A stretch of 64,000 nt of DNA from Phialocephala subalpina. Its lineage: Eukaryota > Ascomycota > Leotiomycetes > Helotiales > Mollisiaceae. The translations under genes were made by a program, and so were the position numbers. The stretch covers positions 191,767 through 255,766 of the forward strand of contig FJOG01000050.1 in NCBI GenBank assembly GCA_900073065.1. The letters are read 5' to 3'. Positions 1 through 10,282 of the stretch are shown here, piece by piece (position 1 is the stretch's first letter; each line of letters starts with the position of its first letter). The notes under the pieces are model-generated. The model worked only from the letters and a program-made list of their open reading frames with translations, made no database searches and was not told where the DNA came from.

Positions 1-921
1 GATGGCGGAGCTGAGAAAGACAGCGGGGATAATCCAAAAATAGAGCGACGAGAATGCAATGCTGTGAGCTTCGACATTGACGAAGATCGAAGAGGTGGCG
101 GTGATTGACGCTGTTTTAGTGATGGCGACAGCGACTGCTCCGATGAAGAGAGCTTGTGCTGTCCAGATTGGTAGGAAGGCCGTGGCCCTATCTGCTATGA
201 GGGCGCCTGAGGCCTCGTTACAGATGGCGTTGAAGCGCTCCAGGTTCCCTGTGTCTGGGTCTCTTTCGAGTTTGGTCTTAAGTTCGTTCCTGTGTTGAAC
301 CGTCAGCTCGGTGTTCTAATATTGAGGAAAGAACGTATTATACAGTCTGTGTCCTAGAAGACGCAACGCGTTGCTGCCGTTGTCGCCTCCCCATTCGTCG
401 AAGGAAATAGCGATGACTGCCAAAGATTTCCATACACGATCGGTCTCGTTGCCACTCGAATTTGCCCTTAGTTCAAAGCACGCGTTGGCACGTGCTTCAC
501 ATTTCGAGAGCTTCTGCAACAGATCTTTGATCGTCCCAATCGGATCGCCCATCAAATGCATAAGCACAAATGTCTCAACTCCAAGACCCAACGGCGGTCT
601 CGGTGAAGATACAACCAACTGAAATAGAGGAAACTTCCAATTTTGTAACCTAGTCCAGATATCAGAAGTCGGATACATAGTCCATGAGCTTCCTGCGAAA
701 ACTTTGCAGGCATCGTGGGTCAAGGCAGCGTTTTCTGGTGTAGCGTGGCTGCCGTCGATCAGAAAGAGACGACGGTCGGTTGAGCAGAAGTGCTGAATAC
801 GTAGAGTGATATTCCAGAGAGTTGTGGGTTCGAAGCCGAGTTTGTTGGTGCAGTTTAGTCCCCAGAGGTTGGTGCAGTTGTACACCACCTCGCTGTCTGG
901 AATTGAGAGGCAATCTGGCAT
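1..921 (-). CDS. Partial fungal integral membrane protein, unknown function
   Basis: The 5' part is an open frame of about 200 codons starting at ATG 921. It is followed, probably across a short intron ending in TAG near 316-318, by a second stretch in the same frame that runs off the left edge. The second stretch contains an amphipathic segment (ERFNAICNEASGALIADR) and then hydrophobic helices (FLPIWTAQALFIGAVAVA and SLYFWIIPAVFLSSAI). This arrangement of a soluble Cys-containing N-terminus followed by several membrane segments is common in uncharacterised Pezizomycotina membrane proteins found next to HET genes. The donor site of the intron is not certain; if there is no intron, the TAG would be a premature stop. 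No function is claimed. The C-terminus lies outside the window. Confidence 0.6.
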
Positions 922-1800
922 TGCAGCTGGCGAGACTGGGATGTGGCCGATGGAGAGAGGAAAATGTTGGGACTTGAATTGATCAGCGTATTTGAGCTAT
1001 TCACTCAAGGCTGCCACTCTTTATCGACATCTAATATGTGTATTTGAATGGCGTAGCGCCAGGATAGGGCATTTGGCTCAGCCTCAGCCACCTCTACCTC
1101 AACTGGGCCCATGTCGAGATAGTGGCGCTCTGGAAGGCCAATCAAATTTGCTCCAATTGTACACCAAACCCACTTTGGGATCTTGCAGTGTAACCTTGGG
1201 GAGATTAGAGATGGTTTGAAAATCCAAGGGAGCTGAAAAGGCTGTATAACCGAGGTCATTTGCTAGCGATTGGTGGGTTGATGCCCTCCCCGTTCTATAT
1301 GGAGAGCAGCAGAAATACCGTGTGCTTTGATGTGGCTATTAATGGATATGGAAAAAAGTGATACTTTGGAGGCACGAAATTTTTTCGAGTAGTCTTATTG
1401 ATGTCGGTGATTCTGCATCAGGAAACCGCGGCTTCCTGAACAGGGAATCCCCTCTCGTAATCCTCCAGCCGCTCTTGCGTTGCCGGACGTGCGGCCGCTA
1501 GCGCCGTAGCCCTGAGCCGGCGGGCGAGCTCGAGTATACATCCAGCGCTGCTTCCCACCTCCATCGCTGCTCTTTCAACCACCTATTCTCAACCACCTTC
1601 GAGGCCTGCAGCCGCCTAGCTACCCTACCTTGCCTCAACTCCGCTCTAATCCGGTGCAAGCACCTTGCTCGTCATGCTAGCCTTCCTTCCAGGGAAAAGG
1701 TCATGTGCGAGCTCATGCTTTCAAGCGCAGTGAAGAAATCCGGGGAGAAGGTTCGTGAGCACATGCATTAGGGAGCCCGCATTGAGAAAGTCCCCTTGTA
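922..1800. other. Gene-free stretch
   Basis: No frame here has convincing protein character. The only notable item is a NotI-type palindrome GCGGCCGC near 1490, preceded by GT, a combination that recurs at 32.1 kb (twice) and 36.2 kb. Confidence 0.5.
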
Positions 1801-2060
1801 ATGGACCAGGTGGTACATGTCGACCCCCTCACCCTATTCTCGAAGCTCGAAGCTGCTGGAAAGGTTTGTAGGTTTTTCTTTCGTGACTACCCAAAGTACG
1901 AAGCAACACCAGATGTCGCGGACTTTTTGGAACGCGGACCACCGCCAATATACATCGGCTTTGGCAGTATCGTCATCGACGACCCTATCAAGCTTCATAA
2001 TACTCTCCGCAGAGCCTTTCAGTCAATTGGTGTACGTGCGATCATTTCCAGGTGGACCCG
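1801..2060 (+). pseudogene. Relic of sterol-glucosyltransferase-like GT1/GT28 gene
   Basis: One frame encodes a block very like the middle of fungal UDP-glucose:sterol glucosyltransferases: FFFRDYPKYE, then a D-x-A-x-FLE segment, then GPPPIYIGFGSIV, IDDP and a helix ending in VRAIIS. The block breaks off near 2055. The nucleotide-sugar-binding C-terminal part with the His/Glu/Gln donor-site residues is missing, and so is the N-terminal half. No intact frame of more than about 100 codons remains. I read this as a leftover fragment of a gene that in full form glycosylates sterols or related lipids at membranes. It is not a functional gene. The family call is fairly safe; the exact substrate is not. 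Confidence 0.65.
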
Positions 2061-2312
2061 GACAACTGGATGGACCGGGAGGATCCTCTAGCACTCTGCC
2101 CGAAGCGAACGCATTCGCCTAATAGGTCGCTACTCACGCTATTGAAGAGGATTTCCAATCTACATTCCGTATAAAAAGAAATTAGTGTTCGAAATACGGA
2201 AGGATCCTCGGAGGCTTGGATTGGCCACTTCTTAAAACTTTCGGCACTCTTATAATACGCTTCTTATTGCCCACAAACGGGGATTCGAGACGGAACTTCT
2301 GTATACATTAAA

Positions 2313-4931
2313 CTATTGTAAAATTATATCTCTTTCTCCTGAACTTAAGAGTGTGAGACTGGTTCCTACGCCTTCTTCTTCGTCCCAAAAGTATCCAACT
2401 CTGGTGTACACATTTAGCGTTAAAGCTTTACGCAAAACAATTCCATGAATCTGTCGTTGCTTCCTCAAAGTCTGGTTTTCACATGACTTCCAAGTGAGTT
2501 GTGCAACGGGTAGATAGACAAGGTCCTCCATATGTTGATCTAAATCCGGTTCATCCCAGACGAACTTGGTACTACAAAAATGAATATTGAAATCGAATTT
2601 TTGTTTCAAAGCCAATTTTGCCTTCAGTATAATTGGGGCTTGTGGTGATATGATTTCCGGTATCGCTATGTTAGCAACCAGGTACCTTATTTCAGGATAG
2701 CTGCCGGCTTCGAAAAGGGCCCGCATCTGTGTCTCAACCGCTCCAGGAACCGATATCCAAGACCACGTTGGCGGCGACATTCCTTCTGGGTATGTCACCC
2801 TTTGTTGGGGAGAGCGAGTAACATTCCAGAGGAGATTCATGGCAATGGTCTCTTCCCATAAACCTGCGACAAACCTGCGTCCAGCACTCCTTTCTACAAA
2901 GCTTGCAATTCCCGCCATCGCCGCAAGTCTGTCCGTTTTCACTTTCAAGCCTCGTGAAGAATATCGTTCGACAATTTCGTACCATGCGAGGTGAAACTCC
3001 ACCTTCTCTTGGCCCGTCTTAGCTTTCTTGGCGGTTAATAGGAACTGAAACTCTCCGCGCATGCCCATTAGGGCGGCAGACTGGAGAAAATCAACCCGTT
3101 TCTGTTGTAGTGTTCTGTAATTTGGGTTCAGAACAAGGGCTGGTTCCTCGGTAGGGCCGCCGTCTGGAATCATGAGCCCACCTCCCGTGACTGCTATGGG
3201 CTCGCGTCTTCGAGTGCCTATGATCACACGGTCGTCTTCCCTCAGGAGCCGGGCAAACTCTTCTTCGGATCGAATGGCACCATCTCTCCGGAGATGACTT
3301 TTCATTGGATAACGGACACCCGTTGGATCGTATTGGGATGCTCGGAGAGTATTACATTCGAAAAGGACAAAGCCTTTGCAGTAGTGAATAATTCGTTGTG
3401 CAAGAATACGTTCCTGGAATATCCAGCCTCTCGAGGTAACTGGTGCTTGTCTGGGACATTCAACATAGTCTCTAAATAGCTTCGATATGCTTGTTTCTCG
3501 AGACTTGCTTGAGCGAACAATGAGTGCCTTTCTGGTTCCCCGCTGCATTCGTAAAACACATATGGGTGGTGAGCGTGGCCTTTCTTTGTCATAGAAGCAA
3601 CCACCTGCTGAATCAGACGATGCTGTTGCGGAGACCACGCATATTGCGTAGGCATACACCTGGCCCATTCTGCTGGCCTCCTTCTCCCAGTCACCAGTTG
3701 AATCCTGGATAATGCACAGAGAGTCGATCCAAACATATTGCACCTTCAAGCGTCGTGCAATTACGATAACATGGTGGAAAGTCTTTGGGAGATCGTTAAT
3801 CTGCCAGACGATCTGACATCCAGATGATTTTGCGTCCACGTCTCGTTGCAACAGCTTCTTTGGCATGACATTTCCCCAGCACCACGTCAGAGCAACATAA
3901 GAGCAAGAGCCACTCGGTACTTCTGACCCGTCGACAAGTCGGACAGTAAGATCATTGGCGGCTCCCACGGCAATGAGTCGAGTAGGGTGGAATGGCTCCT
4001 CATCTTGGGTCGTTGGATAGTTCAGGTTGCAAAAGGGATGCTTGCGGCAATCGCTGATCCAGCGCTTAGCAATATCTGTTACGACTGATGAGTCGGTTTT
4101 AGGCAAGGTGTCACACTTATGGTGGAGTATTTCTGTGAACTGATTAGCAAAAATCGTTTCCCAAAGCTGCATCTGTAGCATTCCATGGATGGAGATACCT
4201 TGTTCGACAGAAAGACTTTCAGAGTCTTGAATGTGGTCACCCTCAAGCCTGAGACTGAGTTGAGCACCATTCGTAATGCTTCTCGTCTCACTAACTCGAA
4301 TAAAAAGCTTGCCGGTCCGGTTGGCGAGTTGGGAAGTGGCACTAGATAAGACAGACTCTGTTTCTTGATTTGACGCATCAAGTGTTTTCCTCTGTTGCTT
4401 CTTAACAGATTTACGCAGAAGGCGGCACAGCTGACAATTTTCGGCAGAACTACGCAACTCTGCCCAATTGTGATGCCGGCGCTCTTCGGTTGAAGGTACG
4501 ATGGGCCAGAGGCTGCCTGTGAGGAGAGATGAAGTCTTGGCAAGCCCGATGCACTGCTCGCATAATGTTCCCAAACTCGTTTTGCAGTCGGGTTTGCAAT
4601 CAACATCCATCCAATTCGAGTAGAATCTTACGCTCCACCGCTGCGGCGCTATACAGACTTTTGCGTAGTAGATTAAAGTAGGAAAGACGTTGAAGATGAG
4701 TTTTCCTGCAGGAATGCACAAGAATAACGCGTTGGAGGTGGCAGCTAGTGCTAGCACTGAAAGGAAGAAGATTCTCAACCCATCAGTTGAGGCACCTCTG
4801 GTTAACCACAAGAAAAAACCAAAGGTACCAGAGCAGAGTAAGCACAAGCCCAAGAGCAAGGAAAACCCGAGTGGGAGACTCGCGCGGTACACCCTGATTG
4901 ACTGCCGCACCGATATGTAGTCGACCTCCAT
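2313..4931 (-). CDS. HET-domain (heterokaryon incompatibility) protein with N-terminal membrane helices
   Basis: This is an uninterrupted frame of 872 codons from ATG 4931, the first Met in a frame that stays open to about 5012. Residues about 19-90 form two to three hydrophobic helices (LPLGFSLLLGLCLLCSG; LRIFFLSVLALAATSNA). A Cys-rich pre-HET section follows (CEQCIGLA, CQLCRLLR). The HET domain proper spans about residues 345-500, with the family blocks YVALTWCWG, YVWIDSLCIIQDS and a conserved GWIFQERILAQR. The C-terminal 300 residues include TWSWISVPG, typical of the tail of HET proteins. HET proteins trigger cell death on non-self recognition after hyphal fusion. The membrane anchor is less usual. 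A hydrophobic frame just upstream (about 5020-5170) may be an extra 5' exon or a frameshifted N-terminus. Confidence 0.88.
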   Translation of the reverse strand: MEVDYISVRQSIRVYRASLPLGFSLLLGLCLLCSGTFGFFLWLTRGASTDGLRIFFLSVLALAATSNALFLCIPAGKLIFNVFPTLIYYAKVCIAPQRWSVRFYSNWMDVDCKPDCKTSLGTLCEQCIGLAKTSSLLTGSLWPIVPSTEERRHHNWAELRSSAENCQLCRLLRKSVKKQQRKTLDASNQETESVLSSATSQLANRTGKLFIRVSETRSITNGAQLSLRLEGDHIQDSESLSVEQGISIHGMLQMQLWETIFANQFTEILHHKCDTLPKTDSSVVTDIAKRWISDCRKHPFCNLNYPTTQDEEPFHPTRLIAVGAANDLTVRLVDGSEVPSGSCSYVALTWCWGNVMPKKLLQRDVDAKSSGCQIVWQINDLPKTFHHVIVIARRLKVQYVWIDSLCIIQDSTGDWEKEASRMGQVYAYAICVVSATASSDSAGGCFYDKERPRSPPICVLRMQRGTRKALIVRSSKSRETSISKLFRDYVECPRQAPVTSRGWIFQERILAQRIIHYCKGFVLFECNTLRASQYDPTGVRYPMKSHLRRDGAIRSEEEFARLLREDDRVIIGTRRREPIAVTGGGLMIPDGGPTEEPALVLNPNYRTLQQKRVDFLQSAALMGMRGEFQFLLTAKKAKTGQEKVEFHLAWYEIVERYSSRGLKVKTDRLAAMAGIASFVERSAGRRFVAGLWEETIAMNLLWNVTRSPQQRVTYPEGMSPPTWSWISVPGAVETQMRALFEAGSYPEIRYLVANIAIPEIISPQAPIILKAKLALKQKFDFNIHFCSTKFVWDEPDLDQHMEDLVYLPVAQLTWKSCENQTLRKQRQIHGIVLRKALTLNVYTRVGYFWDEEEGVGTSLTLLSSGERDIILQ

Positions 4932-5019
4932 TGCTTTATTGATCGTGACACCTCTATCTAAGGCTGAGGAGCGGTCGCGCGAGAGTGTCCAGAATCTACG
5001 AATCAATAACAAGGCAATT

Positions 5020-5170
5020 CGTAATTTCAGTCTCTGGGGTCTTTAGCATAAGGACTGGCAATGGTGCGACGATGAGGCAGATGGAGAACACTGTGAGCTG
5101 GCCCAGATTGTATCCCGGCGAATGCGAGGCAGATTTGAGGTCACTTGCGTCATGGAGAGTCCGTACTCCG
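5020..5170 (-). other. Hydrophobic open stretch upstream of the HET gene (possible exon or frameshifted N-terminus)
   Basis: Read on the minus strand in a different frame from the HET gene, this stretch encodes GYNLGQLTVFSICLIV followed by APLPVLMLKTPETEI, a clear membrane helix with a polar exit. It stops at a TAG near 5005, only about 75 bases upstream of the HET Met. No intron of normal length with good splice sites joins the two frames. Either the HET protein once began here with one more membrane helix and suffered a one-base shift, or this is an unrecognised exon. Confidence 0.4.
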
Positions 5171-5384
5171 CAGCATCCAGATGAGATTGAGATGAAAAGA
5201 GATAATGAGGGGATTCTGCTCGACGCATGAATCTCTTGAGGTAGCTTGGGCTAGGTAGAAGCTTAGAAGAGGCGTATATTAGAATGAGAAAAGACACGCT
5301 AAGCGTCGAAAGAGGGAGAGTGGGAAAGGGAACAAGAAGAAGTAGTAAAAGGGGCTTAGATGACGATGGCCCTAGTCTAATCAA

Positions 5385-6480
5385 CGTACTATCCTCCCCC
5401 CGGTTTAAAGGGCGGCTCCACTGCTGGAAGCAGGGGTTTTGTAGCCAATAAGTAAGCTGGAATCTTCTGGAAACCTATCAGGTGGCCTTGTCTACGTCTG
5501 TAAGTCTACCCTTAATTTAGGGGTGATCTCCTACACGCATGATTTCCACTGCAAGGGGGAAGAGACGGGAACGGGGGCATGAAACATGGCTTTGACATGG
5601 TTAAATCGTAACTTGATTCGCTATTATGCCCTTGCACGTGTATCACGTTTGTACCTATTGGAAAATTGCACGCCCAGGAGAAAGAGCTCAGCTATCTATC
5701 ATTCGTGATCTATCAAATGAGAGACATGTTGTCGTTCAACGACTGGGTAAATGCCGTATAACCAGGGTAAGACAGGGGACGTAATTGGCTTCTGCCTGGC
5801 TGTGCCGCGGATGAGTTTCCGTGTCGGTAGGGCCGGCGCCGGCTTTTTGGTGAGCTTCTTGGACTTAGCGGCGACGTGCCCCACTGATGCTGGTACAGTA
5901 TTACCTGCTGATGAATTGAACCAATCATGTGTACTGTGCGCTTTCAATTCGTTACGATACTGAGTCATTCCATGCATGAGTCATCAGCGGTAGGGACTGA
6001 AACGCATGCAGGGTCTCCGCAACACCAGTTCCCAACTTGGTCATAGGCTTCCGTCAATGCATAGCAGTCCTACGATGGAAAGCTGGAACCGAGTATGAAT
6101 TAATCAATCAAACTAATGGTAGTGAGGAGTACCTGGCGTCGCGCTGCGCGCTCCGCACCCTCTGATGTTTATGAATAATTCCTACGGTAGATAGAATGAA
6201 AATATAATCACATAGTCAGCATTAATAGAACGAGCAATACGAGATGCGAGAGGTGAGAGAAGTGTTGCCTGTGCGGTCAGCTCCCCAGATTCTAAGTGCA
6301 CAGGACGCAGTGGCTGGGTGTCACAGAGCAACCTTTAATGGAGGTTGCCCAGGCACTTCGGAGTACATAGGATGACAGAGGAGCTACAGCGCCAACAACG
6401 GCCAGCGCTCAAAACGGATGACGTGGTCTGTGCTCACAATTTTTTTAGGCGAAAGGAAACGAAGTCGATTTTGCAAGTAA
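5385..6480. other. Gene-free stretch next to the AT-rich block
   Basis: Several frames of 60-92 codons overlap near 5700-5980, but none resembles a known protein and none has supporting splice structure. GC content is ordinary here and falls sharply after about 6480. Confidence 0.5.
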
Positions 6481-7420
6481 CTATATCTAAATAAGTGTTA
6501 CATGGGTTATAATACTACTTGTCTTATATTATTATTAATTTAAAAAATTATAATATATAAAAGGTAAATTATAATTTTCTTAAATAAATATTTTATTATA
6601 AAATTATTTTTGATAAAAATATTCAAAATTTTAATTATAATTATATTTGAATTACTTGAGAAAATAAATATCCAAATAATTTATTAGATTTAAAAGGCAT
6701 TATAAATCATTGGAATTTTTTTAATTTTATAAATTATAATTTAAAGAAAAATAATTAAAAATAATTAAATAATAAAATATAATATAATATAATTATTTAA
6801 AAATAAATAATAATAAGTATATAAAATATTAAAATTATTTTTGCTTTTATATAAATTGAAATTAGAATTATATTATAATCGATTTTAAATAAATATCGAA
6901 ATTTATATTTAAAATAAATATTTATATTTGAATATTATTTAATAAAATAAATTAAAAGAAAAAAATAAAAAATAAATAAAATTATAAATATTAATTAATT
7001 CGATAATTTATTAAAAAATAAATTTAATTTAATATTTTGAATTCATTAATTATTAATTAAGAATTATATATATTAAAAATTAAAAATTAATTAAAAATTT
7101 ATTCTTAGAATTTATTATAAAACGAATTAAAAATATAATAAAATTATTTGAATTTAAATATTAAAATATTTATATTCTAATATATATTCAAAGAATAATC
7201 GCGTTAAATTTTTACTCGTTAAATTATTATTTTTAATTTGAAAATCGAATATTTTATATTTGAAAATATTTTATAAATTAAATATTTATTAATAAAAATT
7301 TCATATTAATGAAAAAATTTTCTGCCAGAAAATCGTTGAATTAAAATTAGTGCTAATAGTGGCGATAGTTGGCTTTTAGTGCCGAGATAACGCCAATTAA
7401 TTGCCAATGGCGCTAAGCTA

Positions 7421-7480
7421 CCACTAATAAGGCTAAGCCAACGCTAATAAGGCCAGGCCAACGCCAATAGGGCCAAACCA
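7421..7480. repeat. Three 20-bp tandem units
   Basis: Three consecutive 20-base units (7421-7440, 7441-7460, 7461-7480) share the pattern ac-GCyAATArGGC-aGGCCA with a few substitutions. A looser related unit follows at 7481. This is a small minisatellite inside the AT-rich block, just before the assembly gap. Confidence 0.75.
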
Positions 7481-7576
7481 ATGCTAGTATAACGCCATTA
7501 GACTACTTTACTTATAGAAGCTTTAATATTATTTTATATTTTTATAGAGTTAATTAAGCGCATTCTAATAACCTTC

Positions 7577-8100
7577 NNNNNNNNNNNNNNNNNNNNNNNN
7601 NNNNNNNNNNNNNNNNNNNNNNNNNNNNNNNNNNNNNNNNNNNNNNNNNNNNNNNNNNNNNNNNNNNNNNNNNNNNNNNNNNNNNNNNNNNNNNNNNNNN
7701 NNNNNNNNNNNNNNNNNNNNNNNNNNNNNNNNNNNNNNNNNNNNNNNNNNNNNNNNNNNNNNNNNNNNNNNNNNNNNNNNNNNNNNNNNNNNNNNNNNNN
7801 NNNNNNNNNNNNNNNNNNNNNNNNNNNNNNNNNNNNNNNNNNNNNNNNNNNNNNNNNNNNNNNNNNNNNNNNNNNNNNNNNNNNNNNNNNNNNNNNNNNN
7901 NNNNNNNNNNNNNNNNNNNNNNNNNNNNNNNNNNNNNNNNNNNNNNNNNNNNNNNNNNNNNNNNNNNNNNNNNNNNNNNNNNNNNNNNNNNNNNNNNNNN
8001 NNNNNNNNNNNNNNNNNNNNNNNNNNNNNNNNNNNNNNNNNNNNNNNNNNNNNNNNNNNNNNNNNNNNNNNNNNNNNNNNNNNNNNNNNNNNNNNNNNNN
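7577..8100. other. Assembly gap (524 N)
   Basis: An unbroken run of N. The frames that span it are artefacts. Whatever lies here, probably repeat sequence, is unknown. Confidence 0.99.
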
Positions 8101-8176
8101 GGTGTTTTTGTGCACAAATAGCACTCGGAAGCTTACTACTCTATCAACTCACTACAATTGATTGATTTAAGTCGTT

Positions 8177-8280
8177 TAATCGATTTATTTTGCAAAGTTT
8201 ACTTTGGAAAGCTCAAATACGGGTAGTAATAGTGCGTAGCTACGTAGGTAAGTAGGTAGGTAGGTAGGTAAGTAGGAGGA
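8177..8280. repeat. Dispersed repeat, copy A, ending in a TAGG tract
   Basis: About 100 bases starting TAATCGATTTATTT match 9288-9388 in order: the start, an AAGTTTACTTTGG core, a middle section, then a simple tract of GTAGG/GTAAG units. This copy has the G-rich tract (GTAGGTAGGTAGG). Confidence 0.7.
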
Positions 8281-9287
8281 GAGGGCTGCCGCACTTAGCC
8301 GATTGCAGCCGAGATTTTTGGTGTTCTCGCATAGACTACTTAATGGCACGTGCGCTGGCGCCGAGCTGGTGCCATTGGCCCAGCTCTGGCCCTTTACTAA
8401 GGGCCAATGACGTCAAAAAATTCGACTTACAACGTTGGCTTCCATTGGCAGAATAAGCGGGCCAATAGTACTAAAAATAGATTTTGGGGGACTTTGAAAA
8501 ATACAAATACATTAATAATAATCTTAATTAAATCACGTATTTAATTAATTAATTAAAAAATTTTAATATTAAAATTTTTTTTAAATTCTAATTATTCGAT
8601 TTACGCGAGTTACCCTATTGGTTCGCTAATTACTTTATTAATTTTAAAAACCGGATTATAACTCCAAAAACCAATTAAAGACTAATTTAAATTAGCGCAA
8701 AAAATATTTTCTTATAAGATTATAAAATTAATTAAATATATTCAAATAATATTTTCCGTTTTTAAATACGATAATTAATTATTATAATATAAATTATTAA
8801 ATAATTATTTTTATTTTTCGAAATAATATATCACGTGTTAAATTGGATATTCTGCTGGCGTAGCTTCTGGCCGGCTTATAATTACTACCTAAGGCTACGT
8901 AACCTTTATAATTTACGTAAAATTCGCGTAAATTTACGCGTAGCGTAAGAGATCTTACGGGGGCTATACGGTAGTTATTCTTAGGCTATTATTCTATATA
9001 TAAGGGCCCTTTGAATCTCTGGCCAAAGGGCAGAAATTAATCTAGTACCAATCTAACCTATTATTACCTCCTTTTATTTTATACTTTATATAATATAATT
9101 ATTTATCGAGGTAATTAAAATAAATTATAATTTTATTGGAATAATATAATTATTTTACTAGTATATACCCGTTTATAGCCATTATACCCATTACTAATTA
9201 AATCAAAAATATAATAATATTAAATATATATAAACTTGGAAATTATATAATATTATTATTTTTAATAATAAGTTTTTTTTATAATAG

Positions 9288-9388
9288 TAATCGATTTATT
9301 TCGCGAAGTTTACTTTGGGTAAAGTAATTACGCGTAATAAAATCTATAGTAAATAAGTAAGTAAATAAGTAAGTAAGTAGGAAGGAGG
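9288..9388. repeat. Dispersed repeat, copy B, A-rich version
   Basis: Partner of 8177-8280. The first 35 bases are nearly identical. The terminal tract reads GTAAGTAAATAAG where copy A reads GTAGG units, i.e. several G-to-A differences, as RIP on the opposite strand would give. Confidence 0.7.
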
Positions 9389-9644
9389 TAAGTAGGTGGG
9401 GCCCTAAGGCCTAAGGCCCTCGTACATAAGGTTTTGATGTTCCTCGGCAAAAAAGTTAATGCCTAAGGCATTATATACTCATTGTAATTAATACTTTACT
9501 AAAGTGCATTATACTTATTCTTTAATGAAATTTTATAATTTTATTATGCCCGTATAGCTCTCATTTAATGCATTAAATTGCATTAGACCGATTATTAATG
9601 CGACTTTTAGTTCCTAAGATATAAAGGTTCAAAAGTATGATATT

Positions 9645-9725
9645 TATATACGACCCCAAGTACCCGGTGTAACTTTTATGGTCCCCAACCACCCCGCGTA
9701 CCCGGGGTACCCTCGCGTACCTCGG
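9645..9725. repeat. GC-rich island with repeated GTACCCGG
   Basis: Within the AT-rich block, GTACCCGG or close variants occur about four times in 80 bases, including the palindrome TACCCGGGGTA. There is no coding capacity. It may be a surviving terminal part of a repeat element. Confidence 0.5.
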
Positions 9726-9807
9726 GTCTTGAAAAAAATTTTGCCGTTGTTATAACTTTAAAAACGAGAAAGGAAATAAAAACTATTTAATATATCAAAT
9801 TATATAA

Positions 9808-9890
9808 TCGCTTGTAAAATCGGTTTCGTCTTATCCCGTCTAAAAAATTGTGAGAACAAACTACCTCGGCCATTTTTAGAGCTATCACGT
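9808..9890 (+). repeat. Dispersed repeat (RIP-altered copy); partner at 61.74 kb
   Basis: About 80 bases align without large gaps to 61740-61822. Shared anchors are AAAATCGGTTTCGTC, AAAAAATTGTGAG and ACCTCGGC. Most differences have T or A here where the partner has C or G (for example TCGCTTGTAAAA against TCGCTTGCAAAA, and CTACCTCGG against CCACCTCGG). This copy sits at the inner edge of the AT-rich block. Confidence 0.75.
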
Positions 9891-10282
9891 GGCTCCTTTG
9901 ATATAAGTTTCTGTTGGTATGAGTCTTACGGCAGGGGTTCATGTGAAGCTAATCCAAAATAGGCTTGAAAACGATTCAGCTCGCATTGTCTACCCCTTTT
10001 ACAAAGGGCAACCCCTTCCTTATATCTACAGCTTGATCCTAGTCATTCGGTCATTCCCGACGGTCACCTCCGACGGCCTGCTCCGATTCTACGGACGTTG
10101 CCATGTCTATTGTCAGATATTACCGTACTTTCATACCTGCCAACAGCTTCTTCCACCCCTTCTTGTCCTTAATACAGTATAGATAAAGTCTATGCGAGTA
10201 ATGAATGCCCTTATTTCTTGAAATCACCTTACCCTGCTACCCTACTCCCTCCTTCGGTCATGTCCGAATATAGTATACCACC

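Larger units (their letters stand above)
6480..9900. repeat. AT-rich, RIP-like degenerate repeat block
   Basis: From 6480 the base composition changes abruptly to almost pure A and T (for example 6530-7330 and 8500-9300), with no frame longer than background. Islands of normal composition occur at 7340-7500, 8110-8480, 8830-9060 and 9380-9760. Such AT isochores in ascomycetes are usually transposons destroyed by RIP, which changes C to T mainly in CA dinucleotides of duplicated DNA. Two pairs of repeats in or touching this block differ mainly in the RIP direction. No transposase or reverse transcriptase can still be read, so the parent element is unknown. The assembly gap inside the block is consistent with its repeat nature. 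Confidence 0.8.

Noticed and set aside
5043..5384. 113-codon minus-strand ORF upstream of the HET gene
   Set aside because: Leu/Ser/Pro-rich chance frame; the more convincing hydrophobic stretch is in a different frame over the same DNA.
7534..8124. Frames of about 190 codons spanning the N run
   Set aside because: They consist almost entirely of undetermined bases; no sequence supports them.
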